Of a DNA stretch of 64,000 nt, positions 17,691 to 26,138 are shown piece after piece. The position numbers and the translations under genes were made by a program. Position 1 is the stretch's first letter, and the number at the start of each line of letters is the position of its first letter. This stretch comes from Alphaproteobacteria bacterium (lineage in GTDB: Bacteria > Pseudomonadota > Alphaproteobacteria > CAAHEQ01 > UBA3637): the NCBI GenBank assembly GCA_015062385.1, contig SUUT01000008.1, positions 1-64,000 on the forward strand. The letters run 5' to 3'. A model generated the notes under the pieces. The model searched no databases. It saw nothing but the letters and a program-made list of their open reading frames with translations, and was not told the origin of the DNA.

Positions 17691-17999
17691 AAATCAAGAG
17701 GTACATCTGATTTAATCAAAGCCATAATTAGAAATGATTATAAAAAACTCAAACAACTATTGGGTACTGGTAAAAATATGAATCTCTCTGATATTATAAA
17801 AGCACGTTCATTACATTAATATTGAAAAGACATCCGATATATATTGAAGATTTAATTGATACCGGGGCTGAGTTGGATTTAGAATTATGTAACAGAACAA
17901 GGATTTTCAGAAATTGTGAAAATAATGAGGGAAACCATGCCGATAAAAAACTCAAATCACAATGCAATAACGTCTAAAAAATCTGAACAGATAAGGTAA
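17691..17999 (+). pseudogene. degenerate ankyrin-repeat gene remnant
   Basis: Three short stretches in shifting frames match the start of the intact ankyrin protein at 18103: SDLIKAIIRNDYKKLKQLL (stop at about 17819), then RHPIYIEDLIDTGAELDL in another frame, then GFSEIVKIMRE in a third. They correspond to SELIQAIIKNDYKTFKSLV and SHPIYVSDLIDAGADIED of the intact protein. At least two frameshifts and a stop break it. This is a decayed duplicate lying directly upstream of its relative. Confidence 0.75.
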
Positions 18000-18035
18000 C
18001 AAAAGACTGAAACAAATAATATGTAAATTTTTTGT

Positions 18036-18064
18036 TTGACAATAAATATTTTTTGTCATATTCT
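18036..18064 (+). promoter_or_regulatory. sigma70 promoter for the ankyrin gene
   Basis: TTGACA (18036-18041), 17-bp spacer, TATTCT (18059-18064), followed by AGGGGAAGAG before the ATG at 18103. Confidence 0.7.
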
Positions 18065-18102
18065 TTCTACGAAGAAATCATTTTGATTAGGGGAAGAGAA
18101 AT

Positions 18103-19869
18103 ATGGATAAGTTTAAATCTTTTTTATACGACACATTGATGTTAAAAGCACAAGAATATGAAAACGGTGTACAGGACATTTTGAATAAACCGCTTGTTTT
18201 TGCACAAATCGTTAAGCAAGCAGATGATTGGTATTTAGGACGGCATCCGTTATCTTTAAATAAAGAAAAAATCCATACATACAGTCGGCAATTGATTCAT
18301 CGGATAATGACAACAAAAGATACAATCGATATTTATAACACTATAAAACAAAAAAAACATAATTCATTTGCTCCGGAATGGACGAAATATACTTTAAAAG
18401 CCGGTTCATCGGAATTAATTCAAGCAATTATAAAAAATGATTATAAAACATTTAAGTCTCTTGTCAGTAGAGGTATTGACATACATACACGTGAACTCCA
18501 TGGGTATTCACCATTAATGATTGCCTTATTGTGTAAAAGTCATCCGATATATGTTAGTGATTTGATTGATGCCGGTGCCGATATAGAAGATTGGCATCAA
18601 GGTAAAAATCCGCTTATAATGGCTATTGAATCAGCAAATGATTTAGGGGCTGTCATGTTACTCCAAAGAGGGGCTAATCCGCATATAGAATATCAAAGTG
18701 AAAATTTAATTTCATTAGCCACTAACCGTAGGTGTCCTCGTTTTGTTGATATGATGATTGAAAAAGAAGGTGTAGATGTTAATATGAAATTAATCTCGGA
18801 ACAATCTATTTTTCATTATACGGCAAAAAACGGATTAATTAACGCAATGAAAAAAATATTGCAACAAGGATTTCCTATTAATTCACATAACGGTTCAGGT
18901 GTGACGGCATTGATGGATGCAGCCTATACAGGAGAAACGGATGCCGTTCGGTTGTTGATTAAAGAAGGGGCAGATGTGAATGCAACGGCAGTTTCTTTAC
19001 AAACAACTCCTCTGATATATGCAGCGGAAAAAGGGTATAATGATGTTGTTCAAATATTAATTGAGGCTGGTGCTAATACAAATGCTAAAGCTGATTGGGG
19101 TTTTACACCGTTATTAGCTGCTTCTCAATATGCTCATCACGAGGTAGTTAAAACTTTACTTGATGCCGGTTCAAATGCTTTGGAAACGTGTCAAGCGGAT
19201 GGGGCCAAAACGACTGCTTTGCATTTATTGAGTGATGATACTGTCTCAAAAAACAACTCAATCGTTGAAACGGCAAAATTACTCATTGATGCCGGTGTTG
19301 ATGTTAATGCACAAAATGAAGATAAAAAAACAGCTTTAATGATTGCTTCTGCTAATGGGCATACATCGTTGGTTGAATTTTTATTGCAATCTGGAGCCAA
19401 TATAAATATAACAGACGCAAACGAAAAAACTGCTTTGATATATGCGATTGAACACGGTCAGTTAAATATAACACGTTTATTACTTGATAAAAATCAACCG
19501 TCTAAGAAAAATTTAAATAGTTATCTAATGATTGCCGCTCAAGCATCATCACTTAATGTTGTAAAAGACATAATTAAGCGAGGGGCAGATGTGAATACAA
19601 CAGATGAATACTTAAATTCTCCGTTGAGTATAGCACTAAAACATCAACATCCGATGATTATTGAAGCATTAATTGATGCCGGGGCTGACGTTTCAAGAAT
19701 AGTTTATTCTGAGTTAACTCAATCTGGAAAACCTTTTTATCAGGCATTTAATGAATTGGTTAAAACAAATCCTTATTGGAACGACAAATTGGTAAAACGA
19801 ATCGCAACAAAAATCAATGCTCAACGAAAAAAAGTGTTTCCGGTTCAACAACCAAATCCCGGCAGATAA
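18103..19869 (+). CDS. ankyrin-repeat protein
   Basis: A 588-aa protein with no signal peptide. A helical N-terminal region of about 110 residues is followed by about 13 ankyrin repeats of 31-39 residues, for example TALMDAAYTGETDAVRLLI and TALMIASANGHTSLVEFLL, to about residue 560. Ankyrin repeats bind proteins, and in host-associated bacteria such proteins are often effectors or regulators; the partner is unknown. It has its own promoter. It heads the accessory island and has a decayed relative upstream and a truncated one at 23073. Confidence 0.9.
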   Translation: MDKFKSFLYDTLMLKAQEYENGVQDILNKPLVFAQIVKQADDWYLGRHPLSLNKEKIHTYSRQLIHRIMTTKDTIDIYNTIKQKKHNSFAPEWTKYTLKAGSSELIQAIIKNDYKTFKSLVSRGIDIHTRELHGYSPLMIALLCKSHPIYVSDLIDAGADIEDWHQGKNPLIMAIESANDLGAVMLLQRGANPHIEYQSENLISLATNRRCPRFVDMMIEKEGVDVNMKLISEQSIFHYTAKNGLINAMKKILQQGFPINSHNGSGVTALMDAAYTGETDAVRLLIKEGADVNATAVSLQTTPLIYAAEKGYNDVVQILIEAGANTNAKADWGFTPLLAASQYAHHEVVKTLLDAGSNALETCQADGAKTTALHLLSDDTVSKNNSIVETAKLLIDAGVDVNAQNEDKKTALMIASANGHTSLVEFLLQSGANINITDANEKTALIYAIEHGQLNITRLLLDKNQPSKKNLNSYLMIAAQASSLNVVKDIIKRGADVNTTDEYLNSPLSIALKHQHPMIIEALIDAGADVSRIVYSELTQSGKPFYQAFNELVKTNPYWNDKLVKRIATKINAQRKKVFPVQQPNPGR

Positions 19870-19899
19870 ACAACGTTCCGAATCATTGATTTGCAAAAA

Positions 19900-19928
19900 T
19901 TGACAGAAATTTATTTTGTGCTTATATT
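19900..19928 (+). promoter_or_regulatory. sigma70 promoter upstream of a broken gene
   Basis: TTGACA (19900-19905), 17-bp spacer, TATATT (19923-19928). AAAGGAG at about 19962-19968 follows, but no start codon sits at the right distance, which fits a decayed gene. Confidence 0.6.
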
Positions 19929-19981
19929 TCAAAAAAATATCGGGTATACTTCTTTTAATTTAAAGGAGCAAAAATTATTAG

Positions 19982-20281
19982 AAGCAATTCATTAGTGGCT
20001 CAACCTTTTGGCGTGTACCAAAACATACGTGTATTACATGTAGCATATCAATCACCAAAATTGAAACATCATATAAGGAAAGACATTTATGTAATACCTG
20101 TTTCAATAAACTCAGTATTGCATTAAAATAAAATGATGAAATGATAGCTTATTGTGTGAAAAAATGCAATAACAACCAATGGTAAGATGCAAATGGTAAT
20201 TATTATGTTTGTACAAACACAACGGAACATGAAATCGGGACTGATGATACCTCTTGTCAATTATGTACGTTTGCGGATTAA
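19982..20281 (+). pseudogene. remnant of a Cys-rich (zinc-ribbon-like) gene
   Basis: Two fragments carry paired CxxC motifs. 19982-20131 encodes HTCITC and HLCNTC but has no start codon. 20141-20281 encodes YCVKKCNNNQW, an in-frame TAA, then YYVCTN and SCQLC. A good promoter and ribosome-binding sequence precede them. The gene was probably a small zinc-ribbon protein. The rest of the 19870-20537 gap holds a terminator and the tRNA promoter. Confidence 0.45.
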
Positions 20282-20369
20282 AAGTTGCACCGGTATATGA
20301 TGCAGGTGTAACACTTATCGGATATAAGTATGTATCATCAAGCGATTAAAATCAGTTTAATCGAACAAA

Positions 20370-20402
20370 AACGGTATATCTACAAATGATATGTCGTTTT
20401 TT
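20370..20402 (+). terminator. terminator-like hairpin after the Cys-rich remnant
   Basis: AACGGTATATC (20370-20380) pairs with GATATGTCGTT (20388-20398), with two G-U pairs in RNA, followed by a T run. Confidence 0.55.
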
Positions 20403-20488
20403 AGAGACTGAGAAAAAAGGAATAAAATCCATAAAAAACAAATAAAATAAACAACTTACAAAAAAAACGACTTTTTCAAAAAAAGTGC

Positions 20489-20517
20489 TTGACAAGAATA
20501 AATGAAAGATGTATATT
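20489..20517 (+). promoter_or_regulatory. strong sigma70 promoter for tRNA-Leu
   Basis: TTGACA (20489-20494), exactly 17 bp, TATATT (20512-20517), 20 bp before the tRNA. Confidence 0.8.
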
Positions 20518-20537
20518 AACATCGTCTAGAAAGCATT

Positions 20538-20624
20538 GCCTCTATGGCGAAACTGGTAGACGCGACAGACTCAAAATCTGTTGACCGCAAGGTCATGCTG
20601 GTTCAAGTCCGGCTAGAGGTACCA
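20538..20624 (+). tRNA. tRNA-Leu (anticodon CAA)
   Basis: An 87-nt class II tRNA. The acceptor stem GCCTCTA pairs with TAGAGGT (G-U at position 1-72) and CCA is encoded. The anticodon loop CTCAAAA gives CAA, reading TTG codons. A long variable arm (TTGACCGCAAGGTCA) and the T-arm GGTTCAAGTCC are clear. tRNA-Leu genes are frequent integration sites, and the accessory island lies directly downstream. Confidence 0.96.
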
Positions 20625-20630
20625 AGTCTT

Positions 20631-20659
20631 ACAACTCCCGCTTCGGGAGTTGTTTTTTT
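20631..20659 (+). terminator. terminator of tRNA-Leu
   Basis: ACAACTCCCG-CTT-CGGGAGTTGT followed by T7. A diverged second copy of this hairpin lies at 22829-22857 inside repeat III. Confidence 0.85.
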
Positions 20660-20850
20660 ATTTATTTCCAAGCGGTTATGCTGGTTCGGTAATAGTTCGA
20701 TTTTGCAAGATTTAATTTTTCAATTTATCGAACTTTTGGGGTGAAACACCGTTGAAATAAAATTTGGAAGAAATATGTTAAAATAGGGATTTTATACAAA
20801 TTCATAAATTTATCTTGTATAAAAATATAGTATATGATATATACGTTTTT
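20631..20850 (+). repeat. spacer repeat I of the island
   Basis: It starts with the tRNA-Leu terminator and continues TTATTTATTTCCAAG...TGGTTCG to TATATGATATATA just before the next gene. It aligns along its length with repeat III (22829-23040). It shares GTAATAGTTCGATTTT exactly with repeat II (about 21985-22000). It supplies the upstream region of the membrane-protein gene at 20851. Confidence 0.7.
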
Positions 20851-21552
20851 ATGACTTTTCAAAAAGAAATTTTTAATGATGTTTATATATCTAACCATTT
20901 ATCAGATTGGTTCTTTTTTTTCATTTCCTTATGTCTTGTCATGTTTTATGGCATACATCTTGAGATGATAATTGCTTCATTTTTAGCACCAATTTATGGA
21001 TTTTTAGGAGCGATATTACTTGTTATCATTTTTTCTATTGTCGGGGTTTGTTTTTGGTCTTTGATAACAGGGATTTTTGAGGGGAGTTTAAAAAAAATCA
21101 AACGCTTTTTTATAGGTGTGCCATTTTTATTGTTTATATTAATATGGTGTGTGGGAATTGTACGTGAATGGGATGATGTTCTTTTATATATCAAAGAATA
21201 TCCGGAAGTGATTAGTGTTTGTTTTCTCTGCTTGTTTCAATATTCTTGGCGTGTTTTTTATTGTTTTTATTTAATTGATCGATATCGTAATAAAAAAGAA
21301 AATTTAATTGATGCCCGAATAGGTGAAATGGCCCACATGTTTATTATTGCCTCAAAACGATTTTCATTAGGGATTCCGATAGGACTTATTGTTGGGATTA
21401 TCAGTTTATTGTTATATCCTATTTTCTCAAAAGAAGTCTGGCGTATAATTTTTGACTATGTATTGCTTTTTCCAATTTATTGTATTTTGTTTTTTCCTTT
21501 AAAGGTTAAAAAGAAACTTAAAAAGGATAAAATTGTTCCTACTAAAAATTAG
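20851..21552 (+). CDS. multi-pass membrane protein, unknown function
   Basis: A 233-aa protein with about six hydrophobic segments (for example WFFFFISLCLVMFYGIH and LLVIIFSIVGVCFWSLI) and a Lys-rich tail. I chose the ATG at 20851; a TTG at 20815 would add 12 residues that fall in the repeated spacer. No clear ribosome-binding site is seen, so the start is uncertain. I do not recognise the family. It sits between spacer repeats I and II, like a cassette. Confidence 0.6.
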   Translation: MTFQKEIFNDVYISNHLSDWFFFFISLCLVMFYGIHLEMIIASFLAPIYGFLGAILLVIIFSIVGVCFWSLITGIFEGSLKKIKRFFIGVPFLLFILIWCVGIVREWDDVLLYIKEYPEVISVCFLCLFQYSWRVFYCFYLIDRYRNKKENLIDARIGEMAHMFIIASKRFSLGIPIGLIVGIISLLLYPIFSKEVWRIIFDYVLLFPIYCILFFPLKVKKKLKKDKIVPTKN

Positions 21553-21820
21553 ATACTAATTTTTTCTTGAATTTGGATATAAGTTTCTATAATACTCCAA
21601 ATGTTGTTTCAAGAAAAGATTAACAAGGTTATTACAAAGCACTATTTTAGTCATTTTGAGATTTGTTTGAACATGAAAATAACATTGGAACTTTATTTTT
21701 AATGGAATTTTTGAATGAAACAAATTTGTCATTTGATGGAATTTTCTGTCTCTCAACTTTATCCATGTGTAGGTAAAAGTAAACTTCTTATCAAATTTAA
21801 CTTCCGGCCTTAGGGGCGGT

Positions 21821-22040
21821 TTTAGATGACTTAGTCAAGTTGATGTTGAAAAGAACAGCTTTTAATTAAAAGATATAAATCATCAGTAATTGGTTCGGTA
21901 TTCGCTAAGCGTTCTATACCAAACATTACAACCGTTTCAGATGATTCTTTTTTTATTGTGTTTCAAGTACTTGTATCAGTTTTGTAATAGTTCGATTTTA
22001 TACAATTTTGATGTTTATCAAACTATCAAGATGGATATTC
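21821..22040 (+). repeat. spacer repeat II of the island
   Basis: TTTAGATGACTTAGTCAAG, TTGATGTTGAAA, AAATCATCAGT, GCTAAGCGT and TACCAAA occur in the same order and spacing in repeat III from 22711. Its second half shares GTAATAGTTCGATTTT with repeat I. It is the most diverged copy and lacks the terminator hairpin. The 21553-21820 stretch before it shows no convincing gene. Confidence 0.6.
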
Positions 22041-22151
22041 CTTATAAAACAATCTATTATTTATTTAATATCTGATTTAAGCTAAAAAATTATATATTGC
22101 TTTTTATAAAATACTAGACTATGATAAAATTAACTAACAAAAGGATAAAAT

Positions 22152-22694
22152 ATGGAGAAAAAAGAAGTTTTTATCAGACCCATACAAGAAAAAGAAGATG
22201 ATGCTGTATATCAAATGTTTCAAGATATCCCTGCGACACAAAATGATGCAACAAATCGTGCGAATGGATTATCTCGTCTAGAATTTGATACCTTTTGTAA
22301 AAAAATGACAGAACGCAGTATAGCTGCTGCAAATGGTCGAAAAGAATTTTCTGACAATAGAATTCCTCAAACTATATATATTATTTTCGATAATGATGTT
22401 CCTGTTGGTTTTGGTAAATTTCGTCCTTTTTTAAATGAAGCTTGCATAAAAATCAGAGCTGGTCATTTTGGATATATGATTTCACCAAAATATCAGGGAA
22501 AAGGATACGCAACACAGCTTTTATCATTTCTCAAAGAAGAAGCAAGAAAAATAGGTTTGCAAGAGATAGAAGGAGTTGCACGTAAAAAAAACTCTGCCTC
22601 TTGTCGAGTTATGGAAAAGAATGGGGGAAAAATTAAAGAGCATATTGATAAAGATGTTGTTTACACAATTGCTTTACAAACTAAAACTCGTTAA
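22152..22694 (+). CDS. GNAT-family N-acetyltransferase
   Basis: A 180-aa protein with the GNAT fold. The acetyl-CoA-binding region is HFGYMISPKYQGKGYATQLL (about 106-125), with the Q/RxxGxG/A pattern QGKGYA. The C-terminal CRVMEKNGGKIKEH resembles the usual ribosomal-protein or aminoglycoside-type acetyltransferases. AAAGGA precedes the ATG. The substrate is unknown. It lies between spacer repeats II and III. Confidence 0.85.
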   Translation: MEKKEVFIRPIQEKEDDAVYQMFQDIPATQNDATNRANGLSRLEFDTFCKKMTERSIAAANGRKEFSDNRIPQTIYIIFDNDVPVGFGKFRPFLNEACIKIRAGHFGYMISPKYQGKGYATQLLSFLKEEARKIGLQEIEGVARKKNSASCRVMEKNGGKIKEHIDKDVVYTIALQTKTR

Positions 22695-22710
22695 ATATTT
22701 TCATGACGAT

Positions 22711-23040
22711 TTTAGATGACTTTTTTAAATTGATGTTGAAAGAAAAGACTTTCAATTAAACAATACAAATCATCAGTTTCTTTAAAATGACTGGCTCGGA
22801 ATTTGCTAAGCGTGCTGTACCAAAACATACAACTCCCATCTTGGGAGTTGTTTTTTTATTTATTTCCAAGTGCTTACACTGGTTCGATAATTGGCTTTTC
22901 TGAAGTGGCTCAATTTTGATACTTATCAAATTCTTAGGATGAAATACCATTAAAATAAAATCTGGAAAAATATATTAAAGTGAGATTACACAATTTCACA
23001 ACATTTATCTTGAATAATATAATATATGATATATAAGGCA
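22711..23040 (+). repeat. spacer repeat III of the island
   Basis: The first half (22711-22825) matches repeat II, and the second half (22829-23040) matches repeat I, including a second terminator hairpin ACAACTCCCA-TCT-TGGGAGTTGT with T7. The GTACCA before the hairpin matches the end of tRNA-Leu (GTACCA). It fills the gap between the GNAT gene and the truncated ankyrin gene. Confidence 0.65.
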
Positions 23041-23072
23041 AAAAAATATCATGATATGAATCGCTTTCATTA

Positions 23073-23573
23073 GTGAAAATGCTTGTTGATGCTGGTGTGA
23101 ATATCAATGCTCAAGATTACGAAGGGCAAACAGCATTTCACTATGCTATGGATAATTGGGATATTGCTCAATTACTTATTGAAAATAGTGCCGATGTAAA
23201 TAAAGAGGACGAACGCAAGATATACACACCATTGTGTTTTGCGGCATATAACGGAAATGTAGAGGTTGTGAAAGTTCTGTTAGAGGCTGGCACTGATGTA
23301 AATAAATTAGATAAAGACAAACATACACCATTATATTATGCAGCTCATAACGGTCATGCGATGACTGTGAGATTATTGGAAGATGCTATGCGTAAAAAAA
23401 CAAAAAATGAACAGGCGATAGATAGGGTCCAAAATCCTGTTGTTCAAACGGGGGCAAACCAACCACATACACAAGATGTAAATGCCACTCCTATCCGTAT
23501 TTCTCACCAAAACGCCAAAACACAGCCCTACAGCAGCAAGGGAATGACCTTTGTTCATACAAAAGAGGATTAA
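23073..23573 (+). CDS. ankyrin-repeat protein, 5'-truncated
   Basis: A 166-aa reading frame with three to four ankyrin repeats (LLIENSADVNKED, TPLCFAAYNGNVEVVKVLL, TPLYYAAHNGHAMTVRLL) and a Gln/Thr-rich tail. The coding signal (SLSLVKMLVDAG) continues upstream of the GTG to a stop at 23052, and no ribosome-binding site precedes the GTG. It is therefore probably the 3' part of a longer gene cut by repeat III. Whether it is expressed is unclear. Confidence 0.6.
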   Translation: MKMLVDAGVNINAQDYEGQTAFHYAMDNWDIAQLLIENSADVNKEDERKIYTPLCFAAYNGNVEVVKVLLEAGTDVNKLDKDKHTPLYYAAHNGHAMTVRLLEDAMRKKTKNEQAIDRVQNPVVQTGANQPHTQDVNATPIRISHQNAKTQPYSSKGMTFVHTKED

Positions 23574-23663
23574 GCTTAAATTGTTTTTTATGTATATTAT
23601 ATATTAACTTTACTTTACCACGCTTTTATGATAGACTAAAAGAACAATAAAGGATAAATTATT

Positions 23664-25268
23664 ATGGCAGAAAAAAATGTTTTTGATCAAATCAAGAAAC
23701 AGAACGGTGAAAGTTTCGCAAAGTCAATTCGCGCATACGATAATGGTATTTTTGATATTCCCGACATTGTTAATATTGTAAAATATGCCGGTCGAGAGGC
23801 TGAACCACTTATGCAATACTTAATTTCATTAAAAAAAACCAAAATCGAAGATGCTGAAGTAGTTAAGGATCCTTTTGAATTGTTGTCCGATGCTGGTTAT
23901 AATGCCTATTATGTGACTAACATTGATGAACAAAATCGGATTTCAAAATATTTTGAACCAAATGAAATGCTATGTACATTTCATGACCCAACTAGATTCC
24001 AAAGATATCATATTATCAATGCCGTTAAAAAAAATGTTTCCGAGATTAAAAGGGAAGATTTTAGAGGTAAAGAACAAAGAGAAGATGCTTATGGAACAAG
24101 TGTTATATCTATTCAGATTGCAACGCAAGGAGGTTTTATTTCAATCAAAAACAGATACAATCACTCTATCCAGAATCCCGATAATACATTTAACAGTAAT
24201 CCGGACAATATTATCAAAGGATTATCAAGTTCTTTAAAAAAATATCTTCAGGTTGATTTTTCTTCTGATGAAGTTTCTCTTCCTCACTATTTCATCAATA
24301 TCAACAATCAAATCGTTCGATGTCATAGGGAAGAAAATAATATTTATTTCGCTGATGGTTGTTATGCCAAAGATGGAAACATTTTCCCGCTAAATAAAGA
24401 TACTGAATTGATGTTGGATACATGTATACTAAATGTTAAAAACAGGACGCTGTATGATCCAAGTTGCTGTCGGGAACCAATATCGATAGATGATGTTCAG
24501 GAAAAAAGCGGTAGTTTTATAAGTGTGTTAGCGCATGAATTAAAAAACAAGAGATTACAAATTGTAAAAAACAAAAATGGCGGACACAATGTTTTTGCAG
24601 ATGGGAAAATAATTGTCAGTGTGAAAAATGGGCAAATTACAGCCTTAAATCTGCCAAATACAACAATGGTAGGTGATAATTTCTTGAAGCATAATGAAAC
24701 CTTAGAAACTCTTAATGCGCAGAACTTAACAATAGTGGGGAATGATTTCTTGTGGTTCAACAAAATCTTACACACCCTTAATGCACAGAACTTAACAATA
24801 GTGGGGAATGATTTCTTGAATCACAATGAAACCTTACAAATCCTTAATACGCCAAACTTAACAAAGGTGGGGGATGGTTTCTTGTGGTTCAACAAAATCT
24901 TACACACCCTTAATGCGCAGAACTTAACAATAGTGGGGAATGATTTCTTGCGGTGCAACAATATGTTTAAAATCCTTGATATGCATAAGTTAACAACGGT
25001 GGGTCGTTGTTTCTTACAGAGCAACAAAATCTTACAAATCCTTAATGCACAGAACTTAACAACGGTTGGAGATTATTTCTTGTGGTTCAACGAAAACTTA
25101 CAAATCCTTAATACACCGAAGTTAAAACGGATAGGCAAGATATCTTCCAAATTAAAAACTCTTTTGAAGGAAAATCAGACAAGAAATCCATCAGACAATA
25201 AAAAATTGAATACACATATAAAAAACACCGTAACAATATCAATTAAGTGCAGAAAAAACAGTCGATAA
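23664..25268 (+). CDS. leucine-rich-repeat protein
   Basis: A 534-aa protein without signal peptide. The N-terminal ~310 residues are unrecognised. From about residue 328 to 500 there are eight 22-residue LRRs of the type LNAQNLTIVGNDFLWFNKIL. The C-terminus is basic. AAAGGA lies 13 bp before the ATG. LRRs bind proteins, and 22-residue LRRs occur in bacterial effectors, but function here is unknown. Near-identical repeat DNA suggests recent amplification. Confidence 0.75.
   Translation: MAEKNVFDQIKKQNGESFAKSIRAYDNGIFDIPDIVNIVKYAGREAEPLMQYLISLKKTKIEDAEVVKDPFELLSDAGYNAYYVTNIDEQNRISKYFEPNEMLCTFHDPTRFQRYHIINAVKKNVSEIKREDFRGKEQREDAYGTSVISIQIATQGGFISIKNRYNHSIQNPDNTFNSNPDNIIKGLSSSLKKYLQVDFSSDEVSLPHYFININNQIVRCHREENNIYFADGCYAKDGNIFPLNKDTELMLDTCILNVKNRTLYDPSCCREPISIDDVQEKSGSFISVLAHELKNKRLQIVKNKNGGHNVFADGKIIVSVKNGQITALNLPNTTMVGDNFLKHNETLETLNAQNLTIVGNDFLWFNKILHTLNAQNLTIVGNDFLNHNETLQILNTPNLTKVGDGFLWFNKILHTLNAQNLTIVGNDFLRCNNMFKILDMHKLTTVGRCFLQSNKILQILNAQNLTTVGDYFLWFNENLQILNTPKLKRIGKISSKLKTLLKENQTRNPSDNKKLNTHIKNTVTISIKCRKNSR
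24657..25128 (+). repeat. 66-bp tandem DNA repeats encoding LRRs
   Basis: Seven to eight units of 66 bp. AACTTAACAATAGTGGGG recurs at 24723, 24789 and 24921, and related forms lie at 24855, 24987 and 25053. Units alternate two types (WFNKILHT and NHNETLQI), so pairs were copied as blocks. Confidence 0.8.
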
Positions 25269-25412
25269 ATTTAAAAAAAATCTGCATTTCCCGAACGGAT
25301 TTGATGGAAAAATATGATTTTTCCCGATTGGTTTTCGGGCATTATTGAACATGAATTATTTTTTTGCCCAATTGCCTTTCACAGACTTTTAACTCATTTG
25401 GCCCATTGGATT

Positions 25413-25517
25413 TTAAATCTTTAAACTTTCCACAGCATTGGCAAGCATTTGAGGATTATAGTTAAAATACCTTTGGGTTGTGCTAATGTTTTGGTGTTTG
25501 GCTAAACACATAATATA
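25413..25517 (-). pseudogene. C-terminal remnant of a tyrosine recombinase (integrase)
   Basis: 35 codons read on the minus strand give CLAKHQNISTTQRYFNYNP and end AVESLKI-stop. This is the classic integrase end, H-x(8)-Y with the catalytic Tyr in TTQRYFNYNP. Nothing upstream (25518-25621) continues the frame. It marks the far edge of the accessory island that begins at tRNA-Leu. The rest of the 25269-25621 gap shows nothing else convincing. Confidence 0.75.
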
Positions 25518-25621
25518 GTTAACTAACGATTTTCACAAAAGTTAAAAGATTTTTACTTATTGCCTTATTGAAAATAATTTGATATACTTTTTCACACCTA
25601 ATTTTAAGGAGCAATTCAAAA

Positions 25622-26011
25622 ATGAAAAATATCTTATTATTTGTTTTATTATTTATTTCGGCTATCGCAAGTGCTCAAGAAATAAAATATGAATCCCAAA
25701 ATGGAGATTTGGTTCTATATGAAATCACAGGAGAAGAACCTTGTTTGGCACGAAAAAATTTAGAAGTATTTCAGGCTAACGGAACAACCGCGCTTGTGTG
25801 TGAGGTAAACGATTATTCTTGCTTTATTTCAGGAAAAAGAATGATGCTACTCTGGGATGAGCACCATTATTATGATGGTGAGATTATTCAAAATCCAATT
25901 GGTAAATGTGCAAAACAAATTGGGGTATATAGATATCAAACAATCGCAAAATATAATAATGGAATGCCTAAATATAAAACTGTTCCGATTGTATCTATAT
26001 TAGATAAATAA
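25622..26011 (+). CDS. small secreted protein, unknown function
   Basis: A 129-aa protein with a clear signal peptide (MKNILLFVLLFISAIASAQE, cut near residue 19). The mature part has four Cys (CLARK, ALVCEVND, YSCFIS, GKCAKQ), so probably two disulphides. AAGGAG lies 8-9 bp upstream. It is likely periplasmic or extracellular. I do not recognise the family. Confidence 0.65.
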   Translation: MKNILLFVLLFISAIASAQEIKYESQNGDLVLYEITGEEPCLARKNLEVFQANGTTALVCEVNDYSCFISGKRMMLLWDEHHYYDGEIIQNPIGKCAKQIGVYRYQTIAKYNNGMPKYKTVPIVSILDK

Positions 26012-26138
26012 TCAGCAATCTACATCTAATCCATAAACATCCACGAGCTAATACACAAAGTCAATCATAATTAAATAAACATCTAAAAAGATCAATTTCC
26101 CTAAAAGCAGAATAAAAAAACGAAGTAATTTATTGTAT

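Noticed and set aside
21556-21756. 66-aa minus-strand ORF in the island
   Set aside because: No ribosome-binding site or family feature; the stretch reads as noncoding.
24657-25128. Tandem repeats considered as a CRISPR array
   Set aside because: The repeats are directly adjacent, in frame and coding for LRRs; there are no unique spacers and no cas genes.
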